Assembly: GCA_040266255.1 (NCBI GenBank)
Contig: JBDQEV010000034.1
Location: 1 to 6,568 of the forward strand
DNA length: 6,568 nucleotides
Reading direction: 5' to 3'
DNA from: Comchoanobacter sp040266255
GTDB taxonomy: Bacteria > Pseudomonadota > Gammaproteobacteria > Comchoanobacterales > Comchoanobacteraceae
The notes under the pieces are model-generated. The model was not told where the DNA came from and ran no database searches. It saw only the letters and a list, made by a program, of their open reading frames with translations. Positions 6,398-6,568 of the stretch are shown here, in pieces. The first letter of the stretch is position 1; each line of letters begins with the position of its first letter. A program made the translations under genes and the position numbers.

Positions 6398-6428
6398 TCT
6401 CTAAATTTCAATTACTTAAATATAGAGA
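6398..6428 (-). promoter_or_regulatory. grpE leader hairpin covering the Shine-Dalgarno (possible RNA thermometer)
   Basis: In a minus-strand transcript, TCTCTATATTT (6428-6418) can pair with AAATTTAGAGA (6408-6398) across a 9-nt loop. This gives ten Watson-Crick pairs interrupted by a single U-U mismatch. Most of the GAGAG Shine-Dalgarno (6401-6397) lies in the 3' arm, and the ATG is 5 nt beyond the stem. A short, AU-rich, mismatch-containing stem over a ribosome site is how RNA thermometers of heat-shock genes are built. It needs a transcription start at or upstream of 6428. The pairing is seen in sequence; the function is inference. Confidence 0.4.
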
Positions 6429-6457
6429 CATTGGTAATTTTCTCTAGGCATGTCAGC
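6428..6457 (-). promoter_or_regulatory. weak promoter-like motifs upstream of grpE
   Basis: On the minus strand, GCTGACA (6457-6451) contains CTGACA, a five-of-six match to the sigma70 -35. ACCAATGT (6435-6428), 15 bp further on, resembles the sigma32 -10 CCCCATnT. Neither set forms a complete consensus promoter. If used, transcription would start near 6421 and cut off the 5' arm of the leader hairpin, so the two readings compete. The true operon promoter may lie beyond the window. Confidence 0.25.
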
Positions 6458-6486
6458 ATTTGTTTTTATTAAAATATATTGATTCG

Positions 6487-6568
6487 TTAGGATTTAAGCG
6501 ATACGACTTGTTGTGAGAAATAACTTGGGACATAACTATGCACCTGGAGTTTGATCTTTTCCATTAAA
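6487..6568 (-). CDS. possible C-terminal end of a gene upstream of grpE (partial)
   Basis: From the right edge the minus strand is open for 26 codons, reading LMEKIKLQVHSYVPSYF and on to VVSLKS, with TAA at 6489-6487. It could be the tail of a gene in the same direction as grpE, 94 bp upstream of it. I do not recognise the product; it does not obviously resemble the end of HrcA, a common neighbour. An open run of this length in AT-rich DNA can also occur by chance. The ATG at 6564 has no visible ribosome site. Confidence 0.3.
   Translation of the reverse strand, partial: LMEKIKLQVHSYVPSYFSQQVVSLKS

Noticed and set aside
6538..6567. Nine-codon plus-strand open frame MHLEFDLFH at the right edge
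   Set aside because: It is too short, has no Shine-Dalgarno and overlaps the possible minus-strand gene tail.
6393..6568. CIRCE operator (TTAGCACTC-N9-GAGTGCTAA) before grpE
   Set aside because: No such inverted repeat is present on either strand, so HrcA control is not supported from this window.
1..6568. CRISPR array, tRNA, rRNA or insertion sequence
   Set aside because: No regularly spaced repeats, cloverleaf, rRNA-like stretch, transposase or terminal inverted repeats were seen; coding genes fill nearly the whole window.

Overview
The window is an AT-rich piece of a proteobacterial chromosome, most likely gammaproteobacterial. The evidence is the gene order grpE-dnaK-dnaJ, a long E. coli-type DnaK with an acidic C-terminal tail, a type I DnaJ, Gram-negative style exported beta-barrel candidates and sigma70/sigma32-like promoter motifs. 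Genus or family cannot be fixed from the sequence alone.

Layout from left to right. A soluble PAS-containing sensor histidine kinase (25-1281, +) starts at a GTG that overlaps a possible upstream stop codon in a GTGA arrangement. Facing it are two small exported, beta-rich proteins of unrecognised family (1262-1876 and 1889-2596, both -). They form a tight two-gene unit with its own good sigma70-type promoter. The 3' ends of the kinase and the second exported protein overlap by 20 bp, and the likely terminator of the exported pair lies inside the kinase coding sequence. Upstream of this pair on the same strand lies the chaperone operon: grpE (5844-6392), dnaK (3841-5784) and dnaJ (2681-3790). 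A few codons at the right edge (6487-6568, -) may be the tail of another gene upstream of grpE.

How the genes work together. GrpE (nucleotide exchange factor), DnaK (Hsp70) and DnaJ (Hsp40) form the complete Hsp70 machine in the cytoplasm, and all three are intact with their key motifs. The intergenic sequences suggest layered control. A hairpin can sequester the grpE Shine-Dalgarno and looks like a possible RNA thermometer. A sigma32-like promoter for dnaK overlaps the grpE stop codon. A perfect GC-rich hairpin separates dnaK from dnaJ, and dnaJ lacks a clear Shine-Dalgarno. No CIRCE element was seen. The kinase and the exported pair have no demonstrated link to the chaperones.

No new multi-gene system is evident. 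The items most worth a second look are the grpE leader hairpin, the palindromic sigma32-like promoter of dnaK, the two unrecognised exported proteins (one with a Cys/His-flanked acidic loop) and an aromatic residue in the first phosphate loop of DnaK.
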